This document shows, one piece after another, positions 35,366 to 44,108 of a DNA stretch of 64,000 nt. Source of the DNA: CAZCAC01 sp964496575 (GTDB taxonomy: Bacteria > Planctomycetota > UBA1135 > GCA-002686595). The stretch is taken from positions 1-64,000 of the forward strand of contig CAZCAC010000030.1 in NCBI GenBank assembly GCA_964496575.1, read 5' to 3'. The notes beneath the pieces were generated by a model. That model did no database searches. It saw nothing but the letters and a program-made list of their open reading frames with translations, and was not told where the DNA came from. Position 1 is the first letter of the stretch, and each line of letters begins with the position of its first letter. The position numbers were made by a program, and so were the translations under genes.

Positions 35366-37399
35366 TCACGGCGCCCAGGTGATCATGTAGCCATTCGAGG
35401 TGTTGGACTCATTGCCGCACGGGCCGTAGCTGTCGCGGTACCACCACTGGTAGTAGCGGACATCGCCAACCACGAGCTGGTCACCGAGCTGAGCCGATCG
35501 CTGCGAGATCACGACCGGCGTGGTGTCGGCGGCCCCGGTCGGGTCATTGAGCTTGACCTTCAGACGTTTCAGGTAACCGCCGGCGCATCGGAGGCCGTCA
35601 CCGAGGAAGACCCCTGCACCGTCGAGGGCGTTGATCCCCTGGAAGAACATGCTCGAGTTGCTCGGCTGCCCCCGGGTCCCCAGGAGGACCAGGGTGTCGT
35701 TGGAGAGACTGGCCTCGCCGGAGGCACCGAGGTGCGCGCCTGCAGCAAAATGACCGTTGGCGCAGCCGGCGCCGTCCGGATCGGATCCGTCGTTGTCGTT
35801 GCCGCAGGGGCAGGGGTTGCCATGGCTGGTGTTGCCGAAGCAGTAGGCAGTCCCTGGCTCCGAGGGTTCATCAGCGGAGCGGCAGGCCATTCCCATCCCC
35901 GCGTACAGTGGAGTGGTATCTTGCAGAACGTGGGCGAAGCCGGTGGCGACGTCGATGTTCGCGAAGACCCCGGTCCCACCGCCCGTGTGGATCGTGGTCA
36001 GGAGCGCGTCCTCGGTCCAGTCGAAGTCCATCCCCTGGTGCTGGTACGCGACTTGACCAGAGAGGCCAATGAAGGAGCCCTGGCCCGTGAACGTGTCGAT
36101 CGCATACAGCGCATCCTCGGTGAGATTATAGCCGTAGAGGCTCCCCTGGCTGTCGATCGAGATGTCGCTGATCATCCCGGAGCAGATGGTGCCCACCAGA
36201 GTGAAGGCCCCGACGGTCATGTCGCCGACGTAGAGCACGCTGGTGTCCAGAATCTGGTTGTACTCGGATGCGTACCAGGTCTGACCATCGGCGTGAGCGG
36301 TGAGACCGGTAATCAACGTGGGGCCCACGATGGTGCCCTGCGGCCAGAACTCCCCATCGTCGAGGTCGAAGGTACCGTAGGTATTGTCATAGAGGTCGAT
36401 CCCCCACAGATTCTCTCCGGCAGCATCGAAGTCAGTCGCATAGATATAGTTGGAGACCCACCCCAGGATCTCGTATTCGCCAACGAAGTCCCGGGCATTG
36501 GAGGTGAAGAACTCGAGGTTGTCGAGATCCAGTCCGAAGATCTCGACCTCGTGCGGGACCACCTCGATTTGATGGAGAGCGCTGTTGTTGGACGGCGAGG
36601 ATTCCCTCGGAACGGGTGGAACGTCGACGTGGATGTCGTGCACCGTGATCGGCACCGCAGCGGTCCAAGTGGCGGTGGCCGTGGCGACGGCTCCGTCGGT
36701 CAGGAACCACGCGTACCCGGACTCGATCTTCTGGTACAGGTCGCCCACGGTCGTGTCGGAGTCGATGAGCACGCCGCTCGCGGCGGGATCTCCGTCGTAG
36801 AAATCGACCTGGGCCGGTTCGGGGTGGATGGCGTCAACGTCGTCGCCGCCTCCGTCGTAGGTCTCCGCCTCCCGAACGAAGAGCAGCTCCCAGGAGGTCG
36901 GCCCGGTCATCCGGTAGACTTCGATCTCGCTCATCTCGAGGTCCGCGCCGGAGTCCAACCGGATACGGATAGCGTCCTTGTCGGCCAGCGGGACGGTGAT
37001 TCCCTGGCACTCGCTGAACTCCCAGTCTGGATGCGAGCTGGTGGAGAGACCGATGGGCGCCACGACATCGCCGATACGGACATCGGCGACGGCGCTCTGG
37101 CCGCTGACTGCACTGCGAACCTCCGCCCTCAGCTTGATGACGTCCCCACTGCTGAACGAGTAGTCGTACCGGACCTCGTCCTGCAAGTCGGCCAGCACGA
37201 TGTAGCACCTTCCGAGGTTGTGGATATCGGCGCTCAGCTCGACGCTGGAGCCCAGCTCGGCGGGACCCGACGGACTGTGAGAGATGTCCGCGTCCTGGAT
37301 ATCGAGGTCGGGCTCGACCTGTGCGGCCAATGGACCGGAAAGGGCCGTCCCGGTTCCCAGGATCAGTACGGTTCCAAAGATGCTCTCCGCGACTTTCAT
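35366..37399 (-). CDS. Secreted protein with CARDB-like region and Cys-rich C-terminal domain
   Basis: 677 residues. The signal peptide ends near GPLAAQV. Residues 30-290 contain beta-sandwich material (IQDADISHSPSGPAELGSSVELSADIHNLG resembles CARDB-type adhesion modules; a second unit ends with VPPVPRESSPSNNSALHQIEV). Residues 300-520 form a beta-propeller-like section (LYVGDMTVGAFTLVGT, SLYGYNLTEDALYAIDTFTG). The final 150 residues are the Cys-rich domain (YCFGNTSHGNPCPCGNDND, GLRCAGG, YYQWWYRD, PCGNESNTSNG). GGAGG is 10 nt before the ATG. Probably surface-located; no enzyme function visible. Confidence 0.85.
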   Translation of the reverse strand: MKVAESIFGTVLILGTGTALSGPLAAQVEPDLDIQDADISHSPSGPAELGSSVELSADIHNLGRCYIVLADLQDEVRYDYSFSSGDVIKLRAEVRSAVSGQSAVADVRIGDVVAPIGLSTSSHPDWEFSECQGITVPLADKDAIRIRLDSGADLEMSEIEVYRMTGPTSWELLFVREAETYDGGGDDVDAIHPEPAQVDFYDGDPAASGVLIDSDTTVGDLYQKIESGYAWFLTDGAVATATATWTAAVPITVHDIHVDVPPVPRESSPSNNSALHQIEVVPHEVEIFGLDLDNLEFFTSNARDFVGEYEILGWVSNYIYATDFDAAGENLWGIDLYDNTYGTFDLDDGEFWPQGTIVGPTLITGLTAHADGQTWYASEYNQILDTSVLYVGDMTVGAFTLVGTICSGMISDISIDSQGSLYGYNLTEDALYAIDTFTGQGSFIGLSGQVAYQHQGMDFDWTEDALLTTIHTGGGTGVFANIDVATGFAHVLQDTTPLYAGMGMACRSADEPSEPGTAYCFGNTSHGNPCPCGNDNDGSDPDGAGCANGHFAAGAHLGASGEASLSNDTLVLLGTRGQPSNSSMFFQGINALDGAGVFLGDGLRCAGGYLKRLKVKLNDPTGAADTTPVVISQRSAQLGDQLVVGDVRYYQWWYRDSYGPCGNESNTSNGYMITWAP

Positions 37400-37823
37400 C
37401 GATTCAAATCCTCCGCTTCAGATTGGTTCGGTGTCTTCGTCGGTGCGGACCCGCCCGCACGTGACGATCCCCACCCGGCCGGGAGCAGTGATCGATCTCC
37501 ACCTCGGCGAGGTTTCGGGGGACGGCCGAGCTGGACCTCGCTCGGCTTCCTCTCCAGGTCCCTTCGCGAAGCGGCCGTCCGCGGAATCGGGGGGCGATTC
37601 CGGTTCCTCTCACATTTGAGTGACTCCCGGCAAGCCGGAGCCACTGGAGCCGCCAGCGGATCTCGATGGGGGCCGGCTCCTCACCAGGCTCCCCGCCCCC
37701 GCTGCGAGTGGGCCGCCAGGGCCACTCGATCGCCGCTCGGGGGGATTCGCTCATGATCGGGAGATCCGTGCCGCCGAGCGGTCCAGCGCCGCACCGCACC
37801 TGGAAAATCGGCTCCTCAGGGGG

Positions 37824-37851
37824 TTGACAGGCCGAGACCTAGTGTTATAGT
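37824..37851 (+). promoter_or_regulatory. Sigma-70-type promoter of the GntR-ABC operon
   Basis: TTGACA at 37824-37829 and TATAGT at 37846-37851 with a 16-nt spacer. It is the clearest housekeeping promoter in the window, 32 nt before the regulator's ATG. Confidence 0.75.
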
Positions 37852-37866
37852 CGCCTCAAACACTAG
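37839..37866 (+). promoter_or_regulatory. Inverted-repeat operator, probable YtrA-type autoregulation site
   Basis: CTAGTGTT (37839-37846) and AACACTAG (37859-37866) form a perfect inverted repeat around a 12-nt spacer. It overlaps the -10 box. The half-site AGTGT-N-ACACT resembles that known for Bacillus YtrA, the same regulator subfamily as the next gene, so repression of its own operon is likely. Confidence 0.7.
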
Positions 37867-37882
37867 ATCACAAAGCCCACCG

Positions 37883-38290
37883 ATGTTCCTCCGTATCGAG
37901 CCCTCCAGCCCCGTTCCGATCTACCAGCAGATCGGCGACCAGCTGCGCTTCGCCATCGCCTCCGGCCGCCTGACTGCGGGCGAGAAGCTGCCCGGCGCCC
38001 GGGAGCTGGCCGAGCTGCTCTCGATCAACCTGCACACGGTGACCCGCGCGTACGGGGAGCTGGTGCGGGAGGGCACGCTCGAGATGCGGCGTGGACGGGG
38101 GACATTTGTCGGCTCGATCGAGAAGGGGCAGCTCGCGGAGGCCCGCGCGGCCTTCGAGGTCGGTGTGCGCAAGCTCTGTCGCGACGCCTTCGCCCAGGGC
38201 GCGACCCTCGACGAGCTGCGCGAACTCTTGAACCGCATATGGACGGAGGAGGAGAAGGAATGGAAGACGCCATCCGACTCGAAGGAGTGA
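37883..38290 (+). CDS. GntR-family transcriptional regulator, YtrA subfamily
   Basis: 135 residues. Residues 10-75 are the winged helix-turn-helix (VPIYQQIGDQLRFAIASGRL, LPGARELAELLSINLHTVTRAY, EGTLEMRRGRGTFVG). The short C-terminal helical tail, without a large ligand-binding domain, defines the YtrA type, whose genes usually precede and repress an ABC exporter. It overlaps the ATPase gene by 31 nt. An inverted repeat over its promoter is the likely operator. Effectors of this subfamily are often cell-wall-active peptides. Confidence 0.93.
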   Translation: MFLRIEPSSPVPIYQQIGDQLRFAIASGRLTAGEKLPGARELAELLSINLHTVTRAYGELVREGTLEMRRGRGTFVGSIEKGQLAEARAAFEVGVRKLCRDAFAQGATLDELRELLNRIWTEEEKEWKTPSDSKE

Positions 38291-39147
38291 AGCGGTCGTT
38301 CGGCGCCGTGCGCGCGCTCGACGGACTGGACCTCGCGGTGCCCCGCGGACGAGTGGTCGCCCTGCTCGGCCGCAACGGTGCGGGCAAGACGACGACCATG
38401 CGCCTGCTCGCGGGGCTCTTGCGGGCGGAGTCCGGCAGCCTGCAGGTGCTCGGCGAGGATCCCTGGCGGCTCCCGACGGAGAGACGCCGGCGCGTCGGCT
38501 ACCTCGCGGAGGAGGAGTTCCCCTTCCCCACCTTCGACCTCGCCGGCGCGGCTGGTTTTCTCTCCTGCTTCCACCCGAGCTGGGACGGTGAGTACCTCGA
38601 GCAGCTGATCGAGCTCTTCGAGGTGCCGACGTCGGCGCCCTACTCGAGCCTCTCTCGAGGGAAGCGACGGCAATTCCAGCTCGCGCTCACTCTCGCGCCG
38701 AGGCCGGAGGTGCTGCTCCTCGACGACCCCGCGCAGGGGCTCGACGTGACCGTCCGACGCACCTTCCTCAAGAGCGTGCTGCCGCTGCTTGAGGAGACGG
38801 GAAGTGCCGTGCTCTTCTCCTCGCACATCCTCGGCGACGTCGAGCGCATCGCCGACGAGATCGCGGTCATCCATGAGGGTCGGCTGTTGCTGCAGGAGGC
38901 GGCCGACGACCTGAAGCAGGGCGCTGTGCGGATCGTCGTGTCCGGGGTCGAGGCCGAGCCTCCGCGGGGCTGCTTCCGCGTTCGCACGCTGGCCGGCGAG
39001 CAGGCCTTCAGCGTCCTCCGGCCCGATCCTGAAGAGCTCGAGGCGCTGCGGCAGCGCGGCGCCACGGTGGTCGAGCTGCCGCTCGATCTCGAGGAGCTCT
39101 TCGTCGACCTCGTCGAGGTCCGCGACGAAGAGAGGGTGAAGGCGTGA
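38260..39147 (+). CDS. ABC transporter ATP-binding protein
   Basis: 295 residues. Walker A is GRNGAGKTT, the signature motif LSRGKRR replaces LSGGQ, Walker B is VLLLDDPAQGLD with Gln and Asp where many have Glu-Pro-Thr, and the switch histidine is in LFSSHILGD. The C-terminal extension (residues 220-295) is typical of antibiotic/peptide exporters of the CcmA/YtrB type. The ATG at 38260 is preceded by GGAGGAGGAGAAGGA. It overlaps the regulator upstream and the permease downstream (GTGA), so all three are translated together. Confidence 0.92.
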   Translation: MEDAIRLEGVKRSFGAVRALDGLDLAVPRGRVVALLGRNGAGKTTTMRLLAGLLRAESGSLQVLGEDPWRLPTERRRRVGYLAEEEFPFPTFDLAGAAGFLSCFHPSWDGEYLEQLIELFEVPTSAPYSSLSRGKRRQFQLALTLAPRPEVLLLDDPAQGLDVTVRRTFLKSVLPLLEETGSAVLFSSHILGDVERIADEIAVIHEGRLLLQEAADDLKQGAVRIVVSGVEAEPPRGCFRVRTLAGEQAFSVLRPDPEELEALRQRGATVVELPLDLEELFVDLVEVRDEERVKA

Positions 39148-40592
39148 AGGCCGAGTGGAGCGTTCAACCGTCGAGGCCGAGGAACTTCGTAGCTCCGGTC
39201 TACTGGTTAGACGCGGCGCTGGGGCTGGTTCTTGCCTTGCTACCGTACCTGGTCATCGGGCTCTTCTCCTTGGGCGAAGGCGCAGTCGGCCCGCTGCTCT
39301 GGCTGTTTGTGGCCTATGCCGGCGTCTGCATGTGGAGGCCGACCAAACGCATCTCGGAGCATCAGACCAGCCTCCCGCTGACTCGCTGGTCACTCGCCAC
39401 GGGGCTCTGGAGCCGCGCCGGCTTGACGCGCGTCTACGCGCTCGACCTCGCCTGGCGCAGCCTCTACCAGGTGCCGGCGCTGTGGCTCTTCCTGCGCGCG
39501 AGCGAGCTCTCCGAGCTGCCCCTGGGAAGCGTCACCGTCCCGCTGGCGCCCATGAGTTTCACGCTCTTCATCGGGCTCCTCTCCTTTCAGCTCCTCGGCC
39601 GCGCCTCGATCGTCGTCTGGCATCACCTCGGCACGGCGACGTTCCTGCCGGCGAGGATTCGCGACCTCTACACGAACGCGTACCCAGGTTTCCTCTCGCA
39701 CTGCTCGGTGTTCCCCAGCTTCGCCTTGCTCTGTCTGGTCGTCCTCGCCGCGGGATCGCTGCTCTTCTGGATCGGCAACCTCGCCGGGCTCGCCCTGCTC
39801 GCAGCGCCGGTCTGCGCGATCGCCTGGTGGATGGTGAGCACGAGCGAGATGGTCCCCCACCACCCCCTGCCGCGCATGTTCGCCCGGCGGGAGCGCTCCC
39901 GGGACAGGTTGTCGCACAGCCATTACTCCCCGGGGCGTGGGCTCTGGTGGCTCGGTTCCAAACGCTGGGTACGTGTGTTGCTCCCCGTCATCGTGATGTC
40001 GATCCTCGCCGCTCTACGGGTCCGGTTCGTCGAGCTGCCCGAGGGGCGGTCCTTCGATGCGGGCCTCACGGGTTTCTTCATCGTGGCGGGGTGCCTCGCC
40101 GCCTGGGCAACGGGGTGGTCCGGCCCGTTCCGCTGGTCGAGTCGGGGCCGGGGCGTCGAGCTCCTGCATGCCGCGGGAGTCGCCCCCGCGACGCTCCCCC
40201 GCATCGAGCTCGCCGCGGGACTCGTCCTCGCCCTCGCGTGTGTCGCCCCGCTCGCCATCGTCGTGCCTGAGCTTCCCGAGCACACGATCGCTCTCTACCC
40301 ATTGGCTCTGGCTTTCACGCTCCTGCTCCTACGCGCCAACCATCTCCCCTTGACCGCGGATGAGCGGCTGACCCCACGAGGCCTCGCCAGCCTGCTGGGA
40401 TTCCTCCACCTCGGTGTCCTCCTCGTGGGCTTCATCTTGAAGCCCTTCGGCCTGGAGCTTCTCCTGGATCATCTTCTCTACGACTGGATCGCCGCCGGGA
40501 TGGTCGTCGCGGCCTGCGCCTTCTGGCTCCGTTCGTGGATCCTGGCCGCCCGTGCTGGCGAACGCGAGCTTGCGCTTGCGCCAACCAGCTGA
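39144..40592 (+). CDS. ABC transporter permease
   Basis: 482 residues with about 10-12 hydrophobic segments, consistent with an ABC-2-like export permease. No clear family signature beyond its position after the ATPase. It starts at GTG 39144, which overlaps the ATPase stop as GTGA. Together with the YtrA-type regulator it should form an efflux system for an unknown, probably membrane-active compound. A strong terminator follows at 40622. Confidence 0.88.
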   Translation: MKAEWSVQPSRPRNFVAPVYWLDAALGLVLALLPYLVIGLFSLGEGAVGPLLWLFVAYAGVCMWRPTKRISEHQTSLPLTRWSLATGLWSRAGLTRVYALDLAWRSLYQVPALWLFLRASELSELPLGSVTVPLAPMSFTLFIGLLSFQLLGRASIVVWHHLGTATFLPARIRDLYTNAYPGFLSHCSVFPSFALLCLVVLAAGSLLFWIGNLAGLALLAAPVCAIAWWMVSTSEMVPHHPLPRMFARRERSRDRLSHSHYSPGRGLWWLGSKRWVRVLLPVIVMSILAALRVRFVELPEGRSFDAGLTGFFIVAGCLAAWATGWSGPFRWSSRGRGVELLHAAGVAPATLPRIELAAGLVLALACVAPLAIVVPELPEHTIALYPLALAFTLLLLRANHLPLTADERLTPRGLASLLGFLHLGVLLVGFILKPFGLELLLDHLLYDWIAAGMVVAACAFWLRSWILAARAGERELALAPTS

Positions 40593-40621
40593 CCTCCAGG
40601 CCGTCGTCCAGCAAACAGAGG

Positions 40622-40648
40622 CCGGGGCGGGATCGGCTCCCGCCCCGG
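40622..40648. terminator. Hairpin terminator between convergent genes
   Basis: CCGGGGCGGGA (40622-40632) pairs perfectly with TCCCGCCCCGG (40638-40648): 11 bp with a 5-nt loop. It can serve the transporter operon and the beta-helix gene, whose stop is at 40695. Confidence 0.8.
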
Positions 40649-40694
40649 TCAGGTCTTTGCGGTTGGAGGGTCGAGCCCCCCGGCGACGACACCG

Positions 40695-42167
40695 CTATTC
40701 CACCCTCAAGGTGTCCAGGTTGGTCAGCTGATTCCAGCTCAGCGCCTGGAGGTAGTACTCCTGCCCGGGTTGCCAGCCCAGGGGAGCGATGAAGGTCATC
40801 GACAGCAGCGCGTTGTTCGGCATCGGGCCGACGTTGAAGTAGAGCGGATTGCTCAGGAAGAGCCAGCCGAACCTCGTCCAGAAGGGGCTGGGCAGCAGCG
40901 AAGCGCTGTAGAGCAACCAGACCCGCTTGGTCGGGAAACCGATCACTCGAACGTCGAACGGTTGACCGGGAACGACGGGCCCGACATGGTAGAGATGCGG
41001 ATAGGCTTCATCCGCACCCATGTCGACGACGTCGTAGGCGACCCGCGGATCCTCCTCGAAGTCGGTGCCGGGCAAGCTGGGCGCCAGGTTGTTGCCCATG
41101 TTGATGCAGGGAGAGTCGCCGGTCAGGTGGAAATCGCTCGTCGCGGTATCGGCGAACGCCGGGTTGGCATCGATGTTGCCGGTTCCCGGCCAACTCCCCT
41201 TCACGTCACTGTAGGTCACGTTGGCCCAACCGCCGCCGATCTCGGGAGAGATGGTCGCCTGGTTGTCCCAGATGATGGCGTTGGTTATCGGCACATCCTG
41301 ACCGTACATGGTGGGATTGATGTAGATCCCCCCACCCTCGTAAGCGAAGTTCTTGTACAGGGTGTTGTTGGTGATCACCGGGACGATGTGAGGATCGTAG
41401 ACGTAGATGCCCCCACCCTGGTGGTCCGCCGTGTTGTCGTCGAACATGTTGTTGACGATCGTCGGCGTGGTTTCGAACAGGCAGATCCCGCCGCCATCGG
41501 ACTCGCTCCAGTTTCCGTGGAAGACGTTGTCTCGGATGTCGGCATCGTCCAGGTAGCGAAGGTACATGCCGCCGCCGCCGTGGCCGGGACCACACTGGTT
41601 GTCGGAGATCACGTTGTCGGCGACCACGGCGTAGTCGCGCTCGCAGGAGATGCCGCCCCCTCGATGGCCGGCGTAGTTGAAGCGGATGATGTTCTCCTGG
41701 ATGAGCTGGGTGTCGTAGCCAGAGGTATAGATCCCGCCGCCGCCACCTTGCGCCGTGTTGTATTCGATGACGTTGTCTCGGATCAAGGTGGCTGCCCCAT
41801 CGCAGAAGATGCCGCCTCCGTCACCACTGTTGCCGTAGGAGATCGTGAACCCGCTCAGCTCCGAGCTCGAGGACTCCCAGCCGGCGAGAGTCACCACGCT
41901 CCCGTTTCCCGAGCCGTAGATCTTCGTGACGTAGGGACCGCCGCTGCTGGTGACGATGATGTCCTTGCCGTTGAGGTTGATGTCCTCCCAGTAGATGTCG
42001 GGGTGCACCACCACGGTGTCGCCATTGCTGGCCAGGTCGATCCCTCCCTGGATCGTCGTGGCGTCCGGAGGAACGTAGTAGATGTCGGCCTGCGCCGAGC
42101 CTGCCATGGAGAGAACCAGGCATGCGGATGCGAGAGTTGACAGCGGAGTGAGGAGTGAGTGCTTCAT
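40695..42167 (-). CDS. Secreted right-handed beta-helix protein
   Basis: 490 residues. The signal peptide ends near GSAQAD. Residues 30-380 are a parallel beta-helix with repeated rungs of the kind IxxNxxxxNxAxxxGGGIY (DNVIEYNTAQGGGGGIYT, NIIRFNYAGHRGGGIS, NMFDDNTADHQGGGIYV). The region IDANPAFADTATSDFHLTGDSPCINMG is the typical end cap of planctomycete beta-helix proteins. The last 90 residues (VGPVVPGQPFDVRVIG...LQALSWNQLTNLDTLRVE) form a separate C-terminal domain, different from the Cys-rich type. Polysaccharide binding or cleavage is possible. The ribosome-binding site is weak. Confidence 0.87.
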   Translation of the reverse strand: MKHSLLTPLSTLASACLVLSMAGSAQADIYYVPPDATTIQGGIDLASNGDTVVVHPDIYWEDINLNGKDIIVTSSGGPYVTKIYGSGNGSVVTLAGWESSSSELSGFTISYGNSGDGGGIFCDGAATLIRDNVIEYNTAQGGGGGIYTSGYDTQLIQENIIRFNYAGHRGGGISCERDYAVVADNVISDNQCGPGHGGGGMYLRYLDDADIRDNVFHGNWSESDGGGICLFETTPTIVNNMFDDNTADHQGGGIYVYDPHIVPVITNNTLYKNFAYEGGGIYINPTMYGQDVPITNAIIWDNQATISPEIGGGWANVTYSDVKGSWPGTGNIDANPAFADTATSDFHLTGDSPCINMGNNLAPSLPGTDFEEDPRVAYDVVDMGADEAYPHLYHVGPVVPGQPFDVRVIGFPTKRVWLLYSASLLPSPFWTRFGWLFLSNPLYFNVGPMPNNALLSMTFIAPLGWQPGQEYYLQALSWNQLTNLDTLRVE

Positions 42168-42319
42168 GGCTTGCGGTTCAATGAGTGAATGTGGCGTGAC
42201 CGAAGCTCCTTCCACGAACGAGGCGCAGGGCAGTCGGCCATATCGGTATGGAGGCCTTCCACCGGACCGCAGCATCGATTCAACAATCCCCGGTTTCTGG
42301 AAGGCGCGGAGATGAAAGG

Positions 42320-42352
42320 ACATCCGACCGATTCGAGGAATCGGTCGGATGT
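42320..42352. promoter_or_regulatory. Perfect 15-bp hairpin
   Basis: ACATCCGACCGATTC (42320-42334) and GAATCGGTCGGATGT (42338-42352) pair fully around the loop GAG. No T tract follows on either strand. It lies between divergent genes, where a terminator is not expected, so it may be a protein-binding site or a leader structure. Confidence 0.6.
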
Positions 42353-42438
42353 TGTCCCGACTTCGTGCCTGTCAGCGGTCGCCGACCAGGGGGAGGGAGC
42401 CGCCGCAGTTCCCGATACGACCACGGCTCGAGAGCTGG

Positions 42439-42502
42439 GAGCGTCTTACCGAATGGGAGGGCCCTGCGTTGCGGGCTCGGGCGCTCTGTGCTAAGACGCT
42501 CC
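42439..42502 (+). promoter_or_regulatory. Long-range inverted repeat in the radical SAM leader
   Basis: GGAGCGTCTTA (42439-42449) and TAAGACGCTCC (42492-42502) enclose 42 nt that contain further GC-rich pairing. It could form a folded 5' leader RNA 61 nt before the ATG. It does not match a riboswitch class I know. Confidence 0.45.
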
Positions 42503-42563
42503 CCGGGATACTCGCGAACACCGGGCGTTGTTGGCATATGAGGAGGCAGACGGTACAGACACG

Positions 42564-44030
42564 ATGGTGAAGGCGGACCGCCCCGTTGTCTTGTTCAATC
42601 CATGCAGTGTTCACCGTATAGGTGATTTCACTCTTCCCATGGGTCTGCTCATGGCCGCGGTGAGTCTCTACCGGAACTACCCGGTGGTCATCATCGACCA
42701 GATCGTCGACAAGGACTGGCGGAGCAGGCTCGAGGGGGAGCTGAAGAGGAACCCGCTTTGCGTCGGAGTCTCGGCCATGACCGGCACTCAAATACTGGAA
42801 GGCCTGAAGGCGAGCCGAATTGCCCGGCGTCACGGTTGCCCGGTCGTCTGGGGGGGGATCCACCCGACGATCCAGCCGGAGAGTACCCTGGCGCACGAGC
42901 TGGTCGACTACGTCGTCGCCGGTGAAGGGGAGGTCTCCTTCGCCGAGCTCGTGGGCGCCCTGGCCGCCGGGCGCGGCGGTGAAGGAATTCCGGGCGTCTG
43001 GTACACGAAGAACGGCCAGGGGCACTTCGGCGGCGAGCGCGATCGGTTCGTGAAGCTGGACGAATTGCCGGAGATCCCCTACCACCTGGTCGATCTGCGC
43101 AAGTACATCAAGCCTTCCGCCCGGGGCAATACGCTCAACCTGTACACCTCTCGTGGCTGCCCGCAGGAGTGCACCTTCTGCTACAACGAATCCATCAACC
43201 GGCGACGCTGGCGGCCGTTCTCGGCCGAGAGGACCCTCGACGACATACACCGGATCCTGGCGGAATTCCCGGACATCCGTCACCTCCAGTTCTGGGACGA
43301 CAGCTTCTTCACCCATCTGAAGCGGGCGCGCAGGATCGCCGAGGGGCTGGCCGAGGTATCACCGGCCATCACCTGGAGTGCCCTGGGTACGCACGTGCGC
43401 GAGGTGCATCGGATGGACGACGACTACCTGACTTGCCTGCAGAAGTCGGGGTGCAAGGAGATGCTGATCGGGGTCGAGTCGGGATCTGAGAAGATCCTCG
43501 AGATCATCAAGAAGGACTTCCATCTCGACGAGCTGTTCGCCGCCAACCGAAAGCTGCGGAACTTCGGCATCACCCCGACCTATACCTTCATCAGCGGGGT
43601 TCCGGGCGAGGACGACACGGACCTTCGCAAGAGCATCGAGGTGATGTTCAAGCTCAAGGAGGACAACCCCGACATCATCCTCGGCAACGTGAAACCGCTG
43701 ATCTGCTATCCGGGAACCGCCGTGTACGGAAGAGCTCTCGAGCTCGGCTTCGAGCCTCCGGAGAGTCTCGAGCGGTGGGGTGACTACACCTGGGGCAACT
43801 ACACCCAGATGGCTTATCCCTGGGTGACGCCGGCCCGCAAGCGCCTGCTGAATCACCTGTATTTCTACACGGTCTTGATGAACCCGGAGTACATGTTCAT
43901 CCGATCGAAGCTCTTCACCTTCATCGCCAGGATGCTCTTGCCCCTGGCGACCTGGCGGGTCAAGAATCTCCGCTTCGCACTTCCGATCGAGTCCTGGGGG
44001 ATGAACTTGATTCGCAAGGTAGCGATGTGA
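42564..44030 (+). CDS. B12-binding-domain radical SAM protein
   Basis: 488 residues. The N-terminal 150 form a cobalamin-binding-like domain (GDFTLPMGLLMAAVSLYRN, VGVSAMTGTQILEGLKASR, VVWGGIHPTIQPE, VVAGEGEVSFAELV). The radical SAM centre is CPQECTFC (Cx3Cx2C), followed by LQFWDDSFF, GVESGSEKIL and FISGVPGEDDTDL. Such proteins typically perform methylation or rearrangement in lipid, hopanoid or natural-product synthesis; the substrate here is unknown. It is followed after 78 nt by a sulfatase-like lipoprotein gene on the same strand. The start at ATG 42564 lacks a close ribosome-binding site. Confidence 0.9.
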   Translation: MVKADRPVVLFNPCSVHRIGDFTLPMGLLMAAVSLYRNYPVVIIDQIVDKDWRSRLEGELKRNPLCVGVSAMTGTQILEGLKASRIARRHGCPVVWGGIHPTIQPESTLAHELVDYVVAGEGEVSFAELVGALAAGRGGEGIPGVWYTKNGQGHFGGERDRFVKLDELPEIPYHLVDLRKYIKPSARGNTLNLYTSRGCPQECTFCYNESINRRRWRPFSAERTLDDIHRILAEFPDIRHLQFWDDSFFTHLKRARRIAEGLAEVSPAITWSALGTHVREVHRMDDDYLTCLQKSGCKEMLIGVESGSEKILEIIKKDFHLDELFAANRKLRNFGITPTYTFISGVPGEDDTDLRKSIEVMFKLKEDNPDIILGNVKPLICYPGTAVYGRALELGFEPPESLERWGDYTWGNYTQMAYPWVTPARKRLLNHLYFYTVLMNPEYMFIRSKLFTFIARMLLPLATWRVKNLRFALPIESWGMNLIRKVAM

Positions 44031-44108
44031 CTCCAGGTGACGGGCCGCCGAAGTTGTGTCCGGGAAGTCGTTGTGCTCGGCCGGGGCCTGGCCGAGGATG
44101 GTGCCTTC

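Larger units (their letters stand above)
37400..37882. other. Divergent intergenic region with regulatory sites
   Basis: 483 nt. The right end holds the promoter and operator of the transporter operon (37824-37866). Near the left gene, GTGCGG (37443-37448) pairs with CCGCAC (37455-37460) as a short hairpin. The remainder shows no gene. Confidence 0.5.
42168..42563. other. Divergent intergenic region with strong inverted repeats
   Basis: 396 nt between the beta-helix gene and the radical SAM gene. It holds a perfect 33-nt hairpin (42320-42352) and a second inverted repeat (42439-42502). An AGGAGG at 42541-42546 lies 17 nt before the ATG at 42564, too far for an ordinary ribosome-binding site. 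No small gene is convincing. Confidence 0.5.

Noticed and set aside
42439..42502. Cobalamin riboswitch before the B12-binding radical SAM gene
   Set aside because: The B12-box and the characteristic junction sequences are missing; only a simple inverted repeat is present.
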